From Methylotenera sp. (GTDB lineage Bacteria; Pseudomonadota; Gammaproteobacteria; Burkholderiales; Methylophilaceae), in assembly GCF_013141425.1 (NCBI RefSeq), contig NZ_JABFRA010000042.1, positions 1 to 46,102 of the forward strand: a stretch of DNA of 46,102 nt, read 5' to 3'. The translations under genes were made by a program, and so were the position numbers. The notes under the pieces were generated by a model, which was given only the letters and a program-made list of their open reading frames with translations, was not told the origin of the DNA and ran no database searches. Within the stretch, counting starts at the first letter, position 1; every line of letters starts with the position of its first letter. Below, in pieces: positions 1 through 8,317 of the stretch.

Positions 1-2
1 GC

Positions 3-3000
3 TATATAAAGTTAATGACCGACGGTATTTTATTGGCAGAAACGCAGGGCGATAAGTTCTTGAATGCTTATGACACCATTATTATTGATGAGGCGCACGA
101 GCGAAGCTTGAACATCGACTTTCTGCTGGGTTACCTCAAACAGTTGCTGCCAAAGCGCCCAGATTTAAAAATTATTGTGACATCAGCCACCATCGATGCA
201 GAGCGCTTTTCGAATCATTTTGTTGGCGCTCCAATCATAGAAGTGTCTGGGCGGACTTACCCAGTTGAAATTCGTTATCGTCCACTTGGTAAGGCGGGCT
301 TTCGCGCCAGAGAAATCGCGGAAACTGAAAATTCACAGTTTGATTTAGATGATGATACAGACTTTGGGTCTGGTAATCTTTTGGGAATCCCTCGCAAAGT
401 CAAAACAGAAGCACGCTGGCTGGAAGAGGATGACGAAGAGGAAGCGATAGAAGAAGCGATTTTAGATGCGGCGGATGACTTGCTGCGGCAAGGCGATGGC
501 GATATTTTGGTGTTTCTGCCAGGTGAGCGTGAAATACGCGATGTTGCCGACCACTTGCGTAAATATCAAGGACGTTCGACGAAGTTAAAGCATATTGAAG
601 TGCTGCCTTTGTTTGCGCGTTTAAGTATTGAAGATCAGCAAAAGATTTTTAAAAGCCATAGTTCGCGCCGCATTGTGTTGGCAACTAACGTGGCAGAAAC
701 GTCACTCACTGTGCCGGGTATTAAGTATGTGATTGATGCTGGGCTGGCACGGATGAACCGTTACAGCACGCGCGCAAAAGTTGAGCAATTGCAGATTGAA
801 AAGATTAGCCAAGCTGCTGCAAAGCAGCGTGCAGGCCGTTGCGGGCGGGTTTCAAGCGGCATTTGCGTGCGTTTGTATTCCGAAGAAGACTTTAACGGTC
901 GCCCAGAATTTACTGAGCCAGAAATTTTACGCAGTTCATTAGCTAGCGTCATTTTACGTATGGCGGCGTTAAAGCTTGGCGATGTTACAGAGTTTCCATT
1001 TATTGAAGCGCCTTCCTCAAGATTAATTAGCGATGGATATTTGTTGTTGCAGGAATTGGGCGCGGTGGATGCTAAGCGTCAAATTACTGAAATCGGCTTG
1101 CAGCTTGCACGTTTGCCTTTAGACCCGCGAGTAGGGCGTATGATTTTAGCGGCTAAACGAGAAGCTTGTTTGAATGAAATTCTGATTATCGCCAGTGTAC
1201 TGAGTATACAAGACCCTCGCGAGCGCCCAATGGATAAGCGTGAGGCAGCAGATAATGCACACGCCAAGTTTGCTGGTGAAGGCTCAGATTTTATGAGCTA
1301 CCTCAAGCTTTGGGATTGGTTTGATAGTGCGTTGAAAAACAAAAAATCAAACAAAGATTTGCTGAACCAGTGTCATAGCAACTTCTTGTCATTTTTACGC
1401 TTAAAAGAATGGCGCGAGCTACATAGCCAAATCAAGCAAATCACAGACGAGATGGAGTTTAAGCTCAACGAAAAAGAAGCCAATTTTGAGCAAATCCATA
1501 AAGCCTTGTTAGCTGGTTTATTGGGTAATATCGGTTTTAAAGATGGCGATAACGACGCTTATTCAGGCGCACGTGGTATTCGTTTTTATGTAGCGCCCGG
1601 TTCTTGCCTCAAGAAAGCGCGACCAAAATGGGTGATTGCCGCGGAGCTGGTGGATACCTCTAAGCTTTATGCGCGTTGCGTGGCAAAGATAGAGCCAGAT
1701 TGGATTGAGCCGTTAGCGAGAGGTTTAACCGAAAGCCAATATTCGGACCCGCGCTGGGATAGAAAAATGGGTATGGTGAATGCGTGGGAGCGTGTTTCTC
1801 TATACGGTTTAACGATTATTCCAAAACGTCGTGTGCATTATGGGCCAATCAACCCAAAAGAGGCACGCGAGATATTCATTCGCGAAGCCTTGGCGAGCGG
1901 TGAGTTTGATACCAGAGCTGCATTTTTCACCGCAAATGAACGCCTAATTGCAGAAGTTGAAGAGTTAGAACATAAGGCGCGTCGTCAAGATGTGCTGGTG
2001 GATGAGCATCAGTTGTTTGCCTTTTACGATGCAAAAATTCCTGCTGATATTTTTCAAGCTGCGACTTTTGAAAAATGGAGTGAAACGGCTGAAAAAGAAA
2101 ATCCAAGGTTATTGTATCTCACTCGTGATGATTTGATGCGTCATGGCGCAGATGCTATTACTGCCGTGCAGTTTCCTGAAATGATATTGTTTGATGGCGT
2201 TGAAACGCATCTGAAATATCGCTTTGAGCCAGGCCATGTGTTGGATGGCGTCACCGCGACCATTCCGTTGGCTTTGTTGAATCAGTTAAACCCAACGCAA
2301 ACTGAGTGGCTTGTGCCCGGCATGTTGCGTGAAAAACTTACTTATTTGATTAAAGCATTACCGAAAGCATTCCGTCGTGTTTGCGTGCCTGTGCCTGAGT
2401 TCGTGACTGTTTTTTTGGAAGAGGCCTCAAATCCATTATCGTCATTCCGACGAAGGTCGGAAACCGGCGTCGTTATTGCAAAGTCAATGAGTTTAGAAAA
2501 GACGCTAGATTCCGACCTTCGTCGGAATGACAGTGTTGAGCTACATAAATTTGCACTGCTGGAAACTTTAGCCACTTATATTCAATATAAAACCACCTTA
2601 AAAATTTCAACAGCAGATTGGACAGAAGAAACACCAGCTCACTTACTGATGAACTTCAGTATTATCGATGATGCTGGCCGCGAGCTTGCGATGGGGCGCG
2701 ATTGGAACGCGCTTAAAAAACAATTAGGTTCTGCCGCGCAACTCACCTTTAGAAACACCTCGCCAGACATTGAAAAAACGGGTCTAAAACAATGGGATTT
2801 TGGCGATTTGCCGCAAACCTTAAGCTTTGAGCGTGATGGCTTAAAAGTGGTAGGTTACCCTGCGCTTGAAGATGAAATCGATAGCGTTTCTGTGAAGCTT
2901 TTTGATACTGAACGCGAGGCGGTTGTAAATCTACGTAAAGGTGTTTGCCGACTCATTCGATTTGAGTTAAAAGAACAAATGAAGCAGCTGGAAAAAAGTC

Positions 3001-3638
3001 TACCCAACTTTAACCAATACGCATTAACGCTTAGAAACATAATGTCGCCAGAAGATTTACGTGAAGATATGATTACTGCCATTGCCGATCGGGCCTTTAT
3101 TGGCGAGGATGATTTGCCACGCACCAACGCTGAGTTCATGAAGTTGAAGCAACGTGCCAGAACACGTCTGCCAGCAGTTACGGATGCCGTAGCTAGACAA
3201 GCGCAGGCGATTGCAACTGAATATCAATTGTTGACAGTTAAACAAGGACAAATGACCGCTACTGCTAATCGTTTAAAGCGTGATTTGGATCAGCAAGTTG
3301 GGCAATTGGTTTATAAAGGTTGTTTTAGCCAAACGCCTTGGGAGTATTTGCAGCATGTGCCGCGTTATTTGAAGGCTTTAAGGTTACGAATAGAAAAACA
3401 CCCGGCAAACCCAGACCGTGACGGCAAAAATGCTGGTAGCGTAGGTGTTTTGTGGGAGAAATGGCAGAATAAAATAAACGCACTCAACCAAGCCCATTTA
3501 GATATTCCACAAGACTTAAAAGATTACCGCTGGCTGATTGAAGAACTACGCGTTTCATTATTTGCACAAGAACTTAAAACACCATTTCCAGTCTCGATAA
3601 AGCGCCTAGAAAAAACTTGGGTAGACCTACGCCTTTAA
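3..3638 (+). CDS. hrpA: ATP-dependent RNA helicase HrpA, 5' truncated by window edge
   Basis: DEAH-box RNA helicase, cytoplasmic. In E. coli HrpA acts in mRNA processing and stalled-ribosome rescue. The frame is open from base 3, and the residues before the first ATG (15) read as normal HrpA sequence, so the true start and the Walker A motif lie outside the window. Counting from that ATG, DEAH is at 25-28, SAT at 57-59, the ATNVAETSLTVPG motif near 224-236 and QRAGRCGR near 271-278. A long HrpA-type C-terminal region (DUF3418-like) follows. Two inserts relative to my recollection of E. coli HrpA stand out: an acidic stretch at about 95-150 between the two RecA lobes, and about 31 residues near 810-840 encoded by a palindromic repeat (2441-2531). 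The next gene begins 6 bp after the stop. Family assignment is near certain. Confidence 0.96.
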   Translation, partial: YIKLMTDGILLAETQGDKFLNAYDTIIIDEAHERSLNIDFLLGYLKQLLPKRPDLKIIVTSATIDAERFSNHFVGAPIIEVSGRTYPVEIRYRPLGKAGFRAREIAETENSQFDLDDDTDFGSGNLLGIPRKVKTEARWLEEDDEEEAIEEAILDAADDLLRQGDGDILVFLPGEREIRDVADHLRKYQGRSTKLKHIEVLPLFARLSIEDQQKIFKSHSSRRIVLATNVAETSLTVPGIKYVIDAGLARMNRYSTRAKVEQLQIEKISQAAAKQRAGRCGRVSSGICVRLYSEEDFNGRPEFTEPEILRSSLASVILRMAALKLGDVTEFPFIEAPSSRLISDGYLLLQELGAVDAKRQITEIGLQLARLPLDPRVGRMILAAKREACLNEILIIASVLSIQDPRERPMDKREAADNAHAKFAGEGSDFMSYLKLWDWFDSALKNKKSNKDLLNQCHSNFLSFLRLKEWRELHSQIKQITDEMEFKLNEKEANFEQIHKALLAGLLGNIGFKDGDNDAYSGARGIRFYVAPGSCLKKARPKWVIAAELVDTSKLYARCVAKIEPDWIEPLARGLTESQYSDPRWDRKMGMVNAWERVSLYGLTIIPKRRVHYGPINPKEAREIFIREALASGEFDTRAAFFTANERLIAEVEELEHKARRQDVLVDEHQLFAFYDAKIPADIFQAATFEKWSETAEKENPRLLYLTRDDLMRHGADAITAVQFPEMILFDGVETHLKYRFEPGHVLDGVTATIPLALLNQLNPTQTEWLVPGMLREKLTYLIKALPKAFRRVCVPVPEFVTVFLEEASNPLSSFRRRSETGVVIAKSMSLEKTLDSDLRRNDSVELHKFALLETLATYIQYKTTLKISTADWTEETPAHLLMNFSIIDDAGRELAMGRDWNALKKQLGSAAQLTFRNTSPDIEKTGLKQWDFGDLPQTLSFERDGLKVVGYPALEDEIDSVSVKLFDTEREAVVNLRKGVCRLIRFELKEQMKQLEKSLPNFNQYALTLRNIMSPEDLREDMITAIADRAFIGEDDLPRTNAEFMKLKQRARTRLPAVTDAVARQAQAIATEYQLLTVKQGQMTATANRLKRDLDQQVGQLVYKGCFSQTPWEYLQHVPRYLKALRLRIEKHPANPDRDGKNAGSVGVLWEKWQNKINALNQAHLDIPQDLKDYRWLIEELRVSLFAQELKTPFPVSIKRLEKTWVDLRL
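2441..2531. repeat. Palindromic repeat element inserted in frame inside hrpA
   Basis: Two perfect 22-bp inverted arms, at 2441-2462 and 2510-2531, enclose 47 bp. Each arm is itself a hairpin: its core TTCCGACGAAGGTCGGAA pairs 7 bp around a GAAG loop. The composition resembles small dispersed intergenic palindromes of proteobacteria, such as REP-like and Neisseria dRS3-like repeats. Here it sits inside a coding frame without breaking it; the arms are translated as SSFRRRSE and SDLRRND. No second copy was noticed in the window. Confidence 0.85.
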
Positions 3639-3644
3639 TCCTCC

Positions 3645-4538
3645 ATGAATTTTAATCCATCGTCAGAACTGTTTGATACATTAGAACTTACGTCGCGAGG
3701 TGATAAATCGATTCGTATCGACATTAGTCGTAATACTCTGATTGCGATTATTTTTTCGCTCATCGTACACGCGATTATTTTGTTGTTTGTGTTACCTAAT
3801 ATTTTGTTGAATAATGCGGCTTCGCCAGTACCCACGACCATGCAAGTGAGCTTGGCACCACCAAAGCCTCCCAAGGCGATTGCGCCAGTAGAAAAACCTG
3901 AAGAACCGGTCAAAAAGCCAGAAATCAAGCCTAAACAAACCAAAGTCATTACACGCAAGCCTAGCCAAGACGTCAAAACACCGACGTTTTCTGTGCCTGA
4001 TGTCATCGCTACTCCAACTCCTGCGCCTGTTGTTATTACGCCCAAAGAAAACACGCCTGATGCTCCTACAGACATGGCGTCCTATGTTAAAGCGCGGCAA
4101 GCGCAGCGATTAGCGCTAGAGGCAGATGCCGCTAAACAAAACGCGGAAGCCGTTGCGCGTGAAATTGGCCCCAGCCCAGAGCAAATTCGGGATGAAAGAA
4201 TTAAAGCTAATTTTAAAACAGGGACTAATGGAATTTTTGAAATCACCAGTTTAGACGGGCGACATGCGGCATTTTCATTCCGTGGCTGGACCAACGATTA
4301 TAGCAACGCAAGACGCGAGTCGTTTGAGGTGGAAGCTGCCACTGGCCAAGATGTCAGATTAGTGATGGTTAAAAAAATGATCAGCTTGATCCGACAACAT
4401 TATCAAGGTGACTTTAACTGGGAGTCGCATCGTTTGAATCGCGTGGTGGTGCAGTCAGCTCGACTGGAAGATAACGCGGGACTGGAAGACTTTATGATGA
4501 TGGAGTTTTTTGGGTCGAATTATAAAAATAACTCTTAA
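3645..4538 (+). CDS. TonB-like single-pass membrane protein with unassigned C-terminal domain
   Basis: I do not recognise a specific family. The 297-residue protein has a short cytoplasmic N-terminus and one hydrophobic helix at about 31-53. A Pro/Lys-rich stretch (about 62-140, many KP, EKP and TP steps) follows, then a charged, probably helical segment (about 145-185) and a compact C-terminal domain (about 188-290). The N-terminal half matches the TonB/TolA layout: an inner-membrane anchor plus an extended periplasmic spacer. The C-terminal domain shows no recognisable TonB motif. It starts 6 bp after hrpA, so co-transcription is likely. No ExbB or ExbD gene is in the window. Energy transduction is therefore only a possibility. 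Confidence 0.8.
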   Translation: MNFNPSSELFDTLELTSRGDKSIRIDISRNTLIAIIFSLIVHAIILLFVLPNILLNNAASPVPTTMQVSLAPPKPPKAIAPVEKPEEPVKKPEIKPKQTKVITRKPSQDVKTPTFSVPDVIATPTPAPVVITPKENTPDAPTDMASYVKARQAQRLALEADAAKQNAEAVAREIGPSPEQIRDERIKANFKTGTNGIFEITSLDGRHAAFSFRGWTNDYSNARRESFEVEAATGQDVRLVMVKKMISLIRQHYQGDFNWESHRLNRVVVQSARLEDNAGLEDFMMMEFFGSNYKNNS

Positions 4539-4661
4539 GTACCGTTGTTTTAACAAAGTAAGTGACTGCATTGCGTAATTTTAAGTTTATTGCGCTAGGT
4601 CATATCAAATCCAGCGTAATGCGCTAACATAGCAGCTAATCAATCACGATAGTGTAAAGCC

Positions 4662-7340
4662 ATGAGTCAGCATCACCTGAAACCTTTATTTGAGCCAAAA
4701 TCAGTCGCCATATTTGGTGCTAGTGACAAAATAGATTCGGTGGGGCAAATCGTATTTCAGAACATGCTGCAAAGTGGTTATCACGGTAGTCTTTACCCAA
4801 TCAACCCAAATCATACCGAGGTGCAAGGTTATAAGGCTTATGCTTCCATCGCTCAAATCGCAGATTCTGTCGAATTGGCGGTAATTGCAACGCCACCGCA
4901 TACAGTGCCTGGCATTATTGAAGAATGTGGTAAGCAGCATGTGAAAGCGGCTATTATCATTACGGCGGGGTTTGGTGAAGCAGGGGACGCTGGCAAAGCG
5001 CTAGAGCTGGAAGTTTTAGAAATCGCCCAGCGCCATCATATAAGGCTAATTGGGCCAAATTGCCTCGGTGTGATGCGTCCCGATATTGGTCTGAACGCGA
5101 CTTTTAATAAAGGTAGCGCCATTGCTGGCAATATCGCTTTTATTTCGCAATCGGGCGCATTGTGTACTGCTATTTTGGACTGGGCAAGTGCCAATGATGT
5201 AGGTTTTTCCAGTGTAGTATCAATGGGCGCCTCGGTCGACGTAGATTTTGGCGAGATTCTCGATTACCTGATTTCTGACACAAAAACCCGCAGTATCTTG
5301 TTATATATTGAAGGCATACATAATGCCCGCAGTTTTATGAGCTCGATTCGTGCCGCGGCTCGCATCAAGCCAGTAATTTTAGTGAAAGTAGGGCGCCATG
5401 CGGCAGCCTCAAAAGCGGCGATTTCACATACCGCTTCTATCGTCGGTTCGGATGATGCATTTGATGCGGCCGTGCGCCGTGCTGGTGTGGTACGCGTGCA
5501 AACCATTACGCAGTTATTCTCCGCGGCCAAGGCACTTTCATGTGGTTTTGACCCGACGGGTAATCGGCTTGCCATTGTAACGAATGGCGGCGGGCCAGGT
5601 GTGATGGCAACGGATTATGCGATTGAACTCGGCTTGGAAATGGCGAATTTATCCGATGTCACCATACAAACACTCAATCAGGTGCTGCCAGCTACATGGT
5701 CGCATGGCAATCCTGTTGATATTATCGGCGATGCGCAAGCCGACCGTTACCAGCATGCTGTGCAGGCTTGTTTAGAAGACCCGAATGTAGACGGCGTGCT
5801 GACCATATTGACGCCGCAAGCCATGACCAAGCCTTTGGAAGTGGCGAATGTTGTGATTGCGCTCTCGAATCAATATAAAAAACCTTTGCTCACTTCTTGG
5901 ATGGGTGAGGCACAGGTAGATGAATCTCGTCGGGCATTTAACCATGCCAAAAAGCCCAGCTTCCGCAATCCTGAATCTGCGGTGGATGTGTTCTCATTTC
6001 TTTCGGCGTATCATAAAAACCAAAGACTCTTATTACAGGTACCTGGTCCAATTTCACATCATTTGGCCCCAGATGTAGAAAGTGGGCGCATGATTATCGA
6101 AGGTGCGCTACAAGAAAAACGAAAGATTCTAGGCGAAATGGAATCAAAAGCATTGTTATCGGCTTTTCATATCCCAGTGGCGCAAACCATGGTGGCGCGG
6201 TCACCGAACGAAGCCCTGCTAATCGCGCAGCAATTGGGTTTTCCCGTGGCGATGAAAATCAATTCACCGGATATTACGCATAAATCAGACGTAGGCGGTG
6301 TGATGCTTAATCTAGCCAACGCGCCAGAAGTGCGTGCGGCTTATCATGAAATTATCGAGCGCGTGAAGAGCATTCGCCCAGACGCACACATCAATGGTAT
6401 TTCGATTCAACCGATGGTGGTAAAACCGAACGGACGTGAGCTGATGGTGGGCGTGACAAATGACCCAGTGTTTGGTCCTATTATTACCTTTGGTGCGGGC
6501 GGTACTACGGTTGAGATTATGGCCGACAGATCGGTTGCCTTGCCGCCGCTCAATCATTTTTTGGTCAAAGATCTGATTCAAGGCACGCATGTGGCCAAAA
6601 TGCTGGGAACGTTTCGCAACATGCCACCAGTGAATATTGAGGCACTTGAAAGCGTGTTACTGCGTGTGTCTGAAATGGTATGTGAACTGCCGATGTTAAT
6701 GGAAATGGACATTAACCCATTGATTCTGGATGAAAATGGCGTATTAGCCGCAGATGCAAGAATCGTTGTAGAGGTGCGTCCACCAAGTGAAGATCGCTAT
6801 GCACACATGGCGATTTATCCGTATCCAACCCATTTAGTTAGCAATTGGCAACTTGCCGACGGCACGGATGTGGTGATACGCCCGATTCGACCAGAAGATG
6901 TGTGGCTAGTGCAAGATTTTGTGAAAAACCTATCTGAAGAAGCCCGTTACTTCCGCTTTATGAAGAGTGTAGAACAACTCAGTGAGACTTTGCTGGTTCG
7001 CTTTACGCAAATTGACTATAGCCGAGAAATGGCGCTTATTGCAGTTAAAGACGAACAAGGGCAAGAAATCGAGTTAGGCGTCACACGCTACGCGATTAAC
7101 CCAGACGGCGAAAGTTGTGAATTTGCCTTGGTAGTGGCAGATAGCATGCGCGGCACAGGGCTTGGCCAGAAGTTGATGACAGCCTTGATGGAGATTGCAC
7201 GAAGCAAAGGTCTCAAGCGCATTGAAGGGGAAGTATTAAAGAACAATGCCAGCATGTTAAAACTCATGAAACGACTTGGTTTCACTGCGGTCGTTAATCC
7301 AGACGATAGCAGCATTAAGAATGTGTATAAAGCACTGTAA
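4662..7340 (+). CDS. Bifunctional acyl-CoA synthetase (NDP-forming)/GNAT acetyltransferase, Pat-like
   Basis: An 892-residue fusion of the same length class as E. coli PatZ (YfiQ). Domain order: CoA-binding Rossmann domain (about 1-130, SVAIFGASD near the start), succinyl-CoA-synthetase-like domains (about 150-470), ATP-grasp domain (about 490-710) and GNAT acetyltransferase (about 730-892, with an acetyl-CoA loop GTGLGQKL). Pat enzymes acetylate lysines of acetyl-CoA synthetase and other metabolic proteins. His256 in SHTAS lies where ADP-forming acetyl-CoA synthetases carry the phospho-histidine; as I recall, Salmonella Pat has Asn there. His540 in HKSDVGGV matches the second ATP-grasp histidine. 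This protein may therefore also make acyl-CoA. A deacetylase-family gene follows after 8 bp. Confidence 0.92.
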   Translation: MSQHHLKPLFEPKSVAIFGASDKIDSVGQIVFQNMLQSGYHGSLYPINPNHTEVQGYKAYASIAQIADSVELAVIATPPHTVPGIIEECGKQHVKAAIIITAGFGEAGDAGKALELEVLEIAQRHHIRLIGPNCLGVMRPDIGLNATFNKGSAIAGNIAFISQSGALCTAILDWASANDVGFSSVVSMGASVDVDFGEILDYLISDTKTRSILLYIEGIHNARSFMSSIRAAARIKPVILVKVGRHAAASKAAISHTASIVGSDDAFDAAVRRAGVVRVQTITQLFSAAKALSCGFDPTGNRLAIVTNGGGPGVMATDYAIELGLEMANLSDVTIQTLNQVLPATWSHGNPVDIIGDAQADRYQHAVQACLEDPNVDGVLTILTPQAMTKPLEVANVVIALSNQYKKPLLTSWMGEAQVDESRRAFNHAKKPSFRNPESAVDVFSFLSAYHKNQRLLLQVPGPISHHLAPDVESGRMIIEGALQEKRKILGEMESKALLSAFHIPVAQTMVARSPNEALLIAQQLGFPVAMKINSPDITHKSDVGGVMLNLANAPEVRAAYHEIIERVKSIRPDAHINGISIQPMVVKPNGRELMVGVTNDPVFGPIITFGAGGTTVEIMADRSVALPPLNHFLVKDLIQGTHVAKMLGTFRNMPPVNIEALESVLLRVSEMVCELPMLMEMDINPLILDENGVLAADARIVVEVRPPSEDRYAHMAIYPYPTHLVSNWQLADGTDVVIRPIRPEDVWLVQDFVKNLSEEARYFRFMKSVEQLSETLLVRFTQIDYSREMALIAVKDEQGQEIELGVTRYAINPDGESCEFALVVADSMRGTGLGQKLMTALMEIARSKGLKRIEGEVLKNNASMLKLMKRLGFTAVVNPDDSSIKNVYKAL

Positions 7341-7348
7341 GCCCCTGC

Positions 7349-8272
7349 ATGCATACCGCATATATTACCCACCCAGAATTTCTCAAACATGACATGGGGC
7401 CAGACCATCCCGAATGCCCGGCACGTATTCACGCGATTCAAGATCAACTGATTGCTTCAGGCTTGTTTGATTTTCTTGTGAATATTGAAGCGCAAAAGGT
7501 GACTAAAGATACTTTGGCTCTAGCCCATACGCGCGACTATATTGAATGGGTATTTAGTCAATCCCCTGAGTCAGGTCTCATCGACCTTGACGGAGACACC
7601 TTAATGAATCCGTATACCTTGGATGCAGCGTTATATGCTACCGGTGCGGTGGTTCAGGCCGTTGATTTAGTGATTTCAGGGGAAGTGCAAAATGCTTTTT
7701 GTAATATCCGTCCCCCTGGACACCATGCAAAGCGGGCGGGGGCCTCAGGCTTTTGTATCTTTAATAACGTCGCTGTTGCGGCGGCTTATGCGCTCGAACA
7801 TTACGGTTTGGAGCGCATTGCGATTGCAGATTTTGACGTGCATCATGGCGATGGAACGGAAGATATTTTTCACGATGATCCGCGCGTGATGATGTGTTCT
7901 ACTTTTCAGCACCCTTACTATCCTTATTGCGGCGCCGATAGTGGTAACGAACACATGATTAATATACCGCTTATAGCCGGTAGTACGGGCGAACAATTTC
8001 GCGAGGCGATAACCGAACATTGGTTGCCAGCACTTGAGTGTTTTCAGCCGCAGATGATTTTTATCTCCGCTGGCTTTGATGCGCATTGGGAAGACGAGAT
8101 GGGCGGCTTGGCTCTGCATGAAAAAGACTATTTTTGGGTCACGCAACAGCTCAAAAATGTGGCGAAACGCCATGCTAACAATCGTATTGTTTCTGCGCTA
8201 GAAGGTGGGTATTCTTTGCATGCGTTAGGGCGTTGCGTGATGACGCATGTGAAATGCTTGGGTGAATTTTGA
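7349..8272 (+). CDS. Histone deacetylase family protein (AcuC/class II-like)
   Basis: Zinc-dependent amidohydrolase of the arginase/deacetylase fold, 307 residues, full length for bacterial members. Visible motifs are RPPGHHA with His125-His126, DFDVHHGDG with zinc ligands Asp163 and His165, and SAGFDAHWED with the third ligand Asp244. Family members remove acetyl groups from lysine or polyamines, and Bacillus AcuC deacetylates acetyl-CoA synthetase. The start lies 8 bp after the stop of the synthetase/acetyltransferase gene, which strongly suggests one transcript and opposing activities. The substrate cannot be read from sequence; acetylpolyamine hydrolysis is an alternative. A minus-strand gene converges 45 bp downstream. 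Confidence 0.93.
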   Translation: MHTAYITHPEFLKHDMGPDHPECPARIHAIQDQLIASGLFDFLVNIEAQKVTKDTLALAHTRDYIEWVFSQSPESGLIDLDGDTLMNPYTLDAALYATGAVVQAVDLVISGEVQNAFCNIRPPGHHAKRAGASGFCIFNNVAVAAAYALEHYGLERIAIADFDVHHGDGTEDIFHDDPRVMMCSTFQHPYYPYCGADSGNEHMINIPLIAGSTGEQFREAITEHWLPALECFQPQMIFISAGFDAHWEDEMGGLALHEKDYFWVTQQLKNVAKRHANNRIVSALEGGYSLHALGRCVMTHVKCLGEF

Positions 8273-8317
8273 TAAGACAAAAGATTGTTTATCGTTGGAG
8301 GTTTTGATTTTTCAAAT

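Noticed and set aside
2342-2575. 77-codon minus-strand frame across the palindromic element in hrpA
   Set aside because: The near-palindromic DNA makes both strands open and look alike; the hrpA frame continues on both sides, so the minus frame is not a gene.
3635-4075. 146-codon open frame on the minus strand, opposite the TonB-like gene
   Set aside because: It mirrors the Pro/Lys-rich coding strand, has Gly/Thr low-complexity composition and no ribosome site; the plus-strand gene has a clear membrane-anchor architecture.
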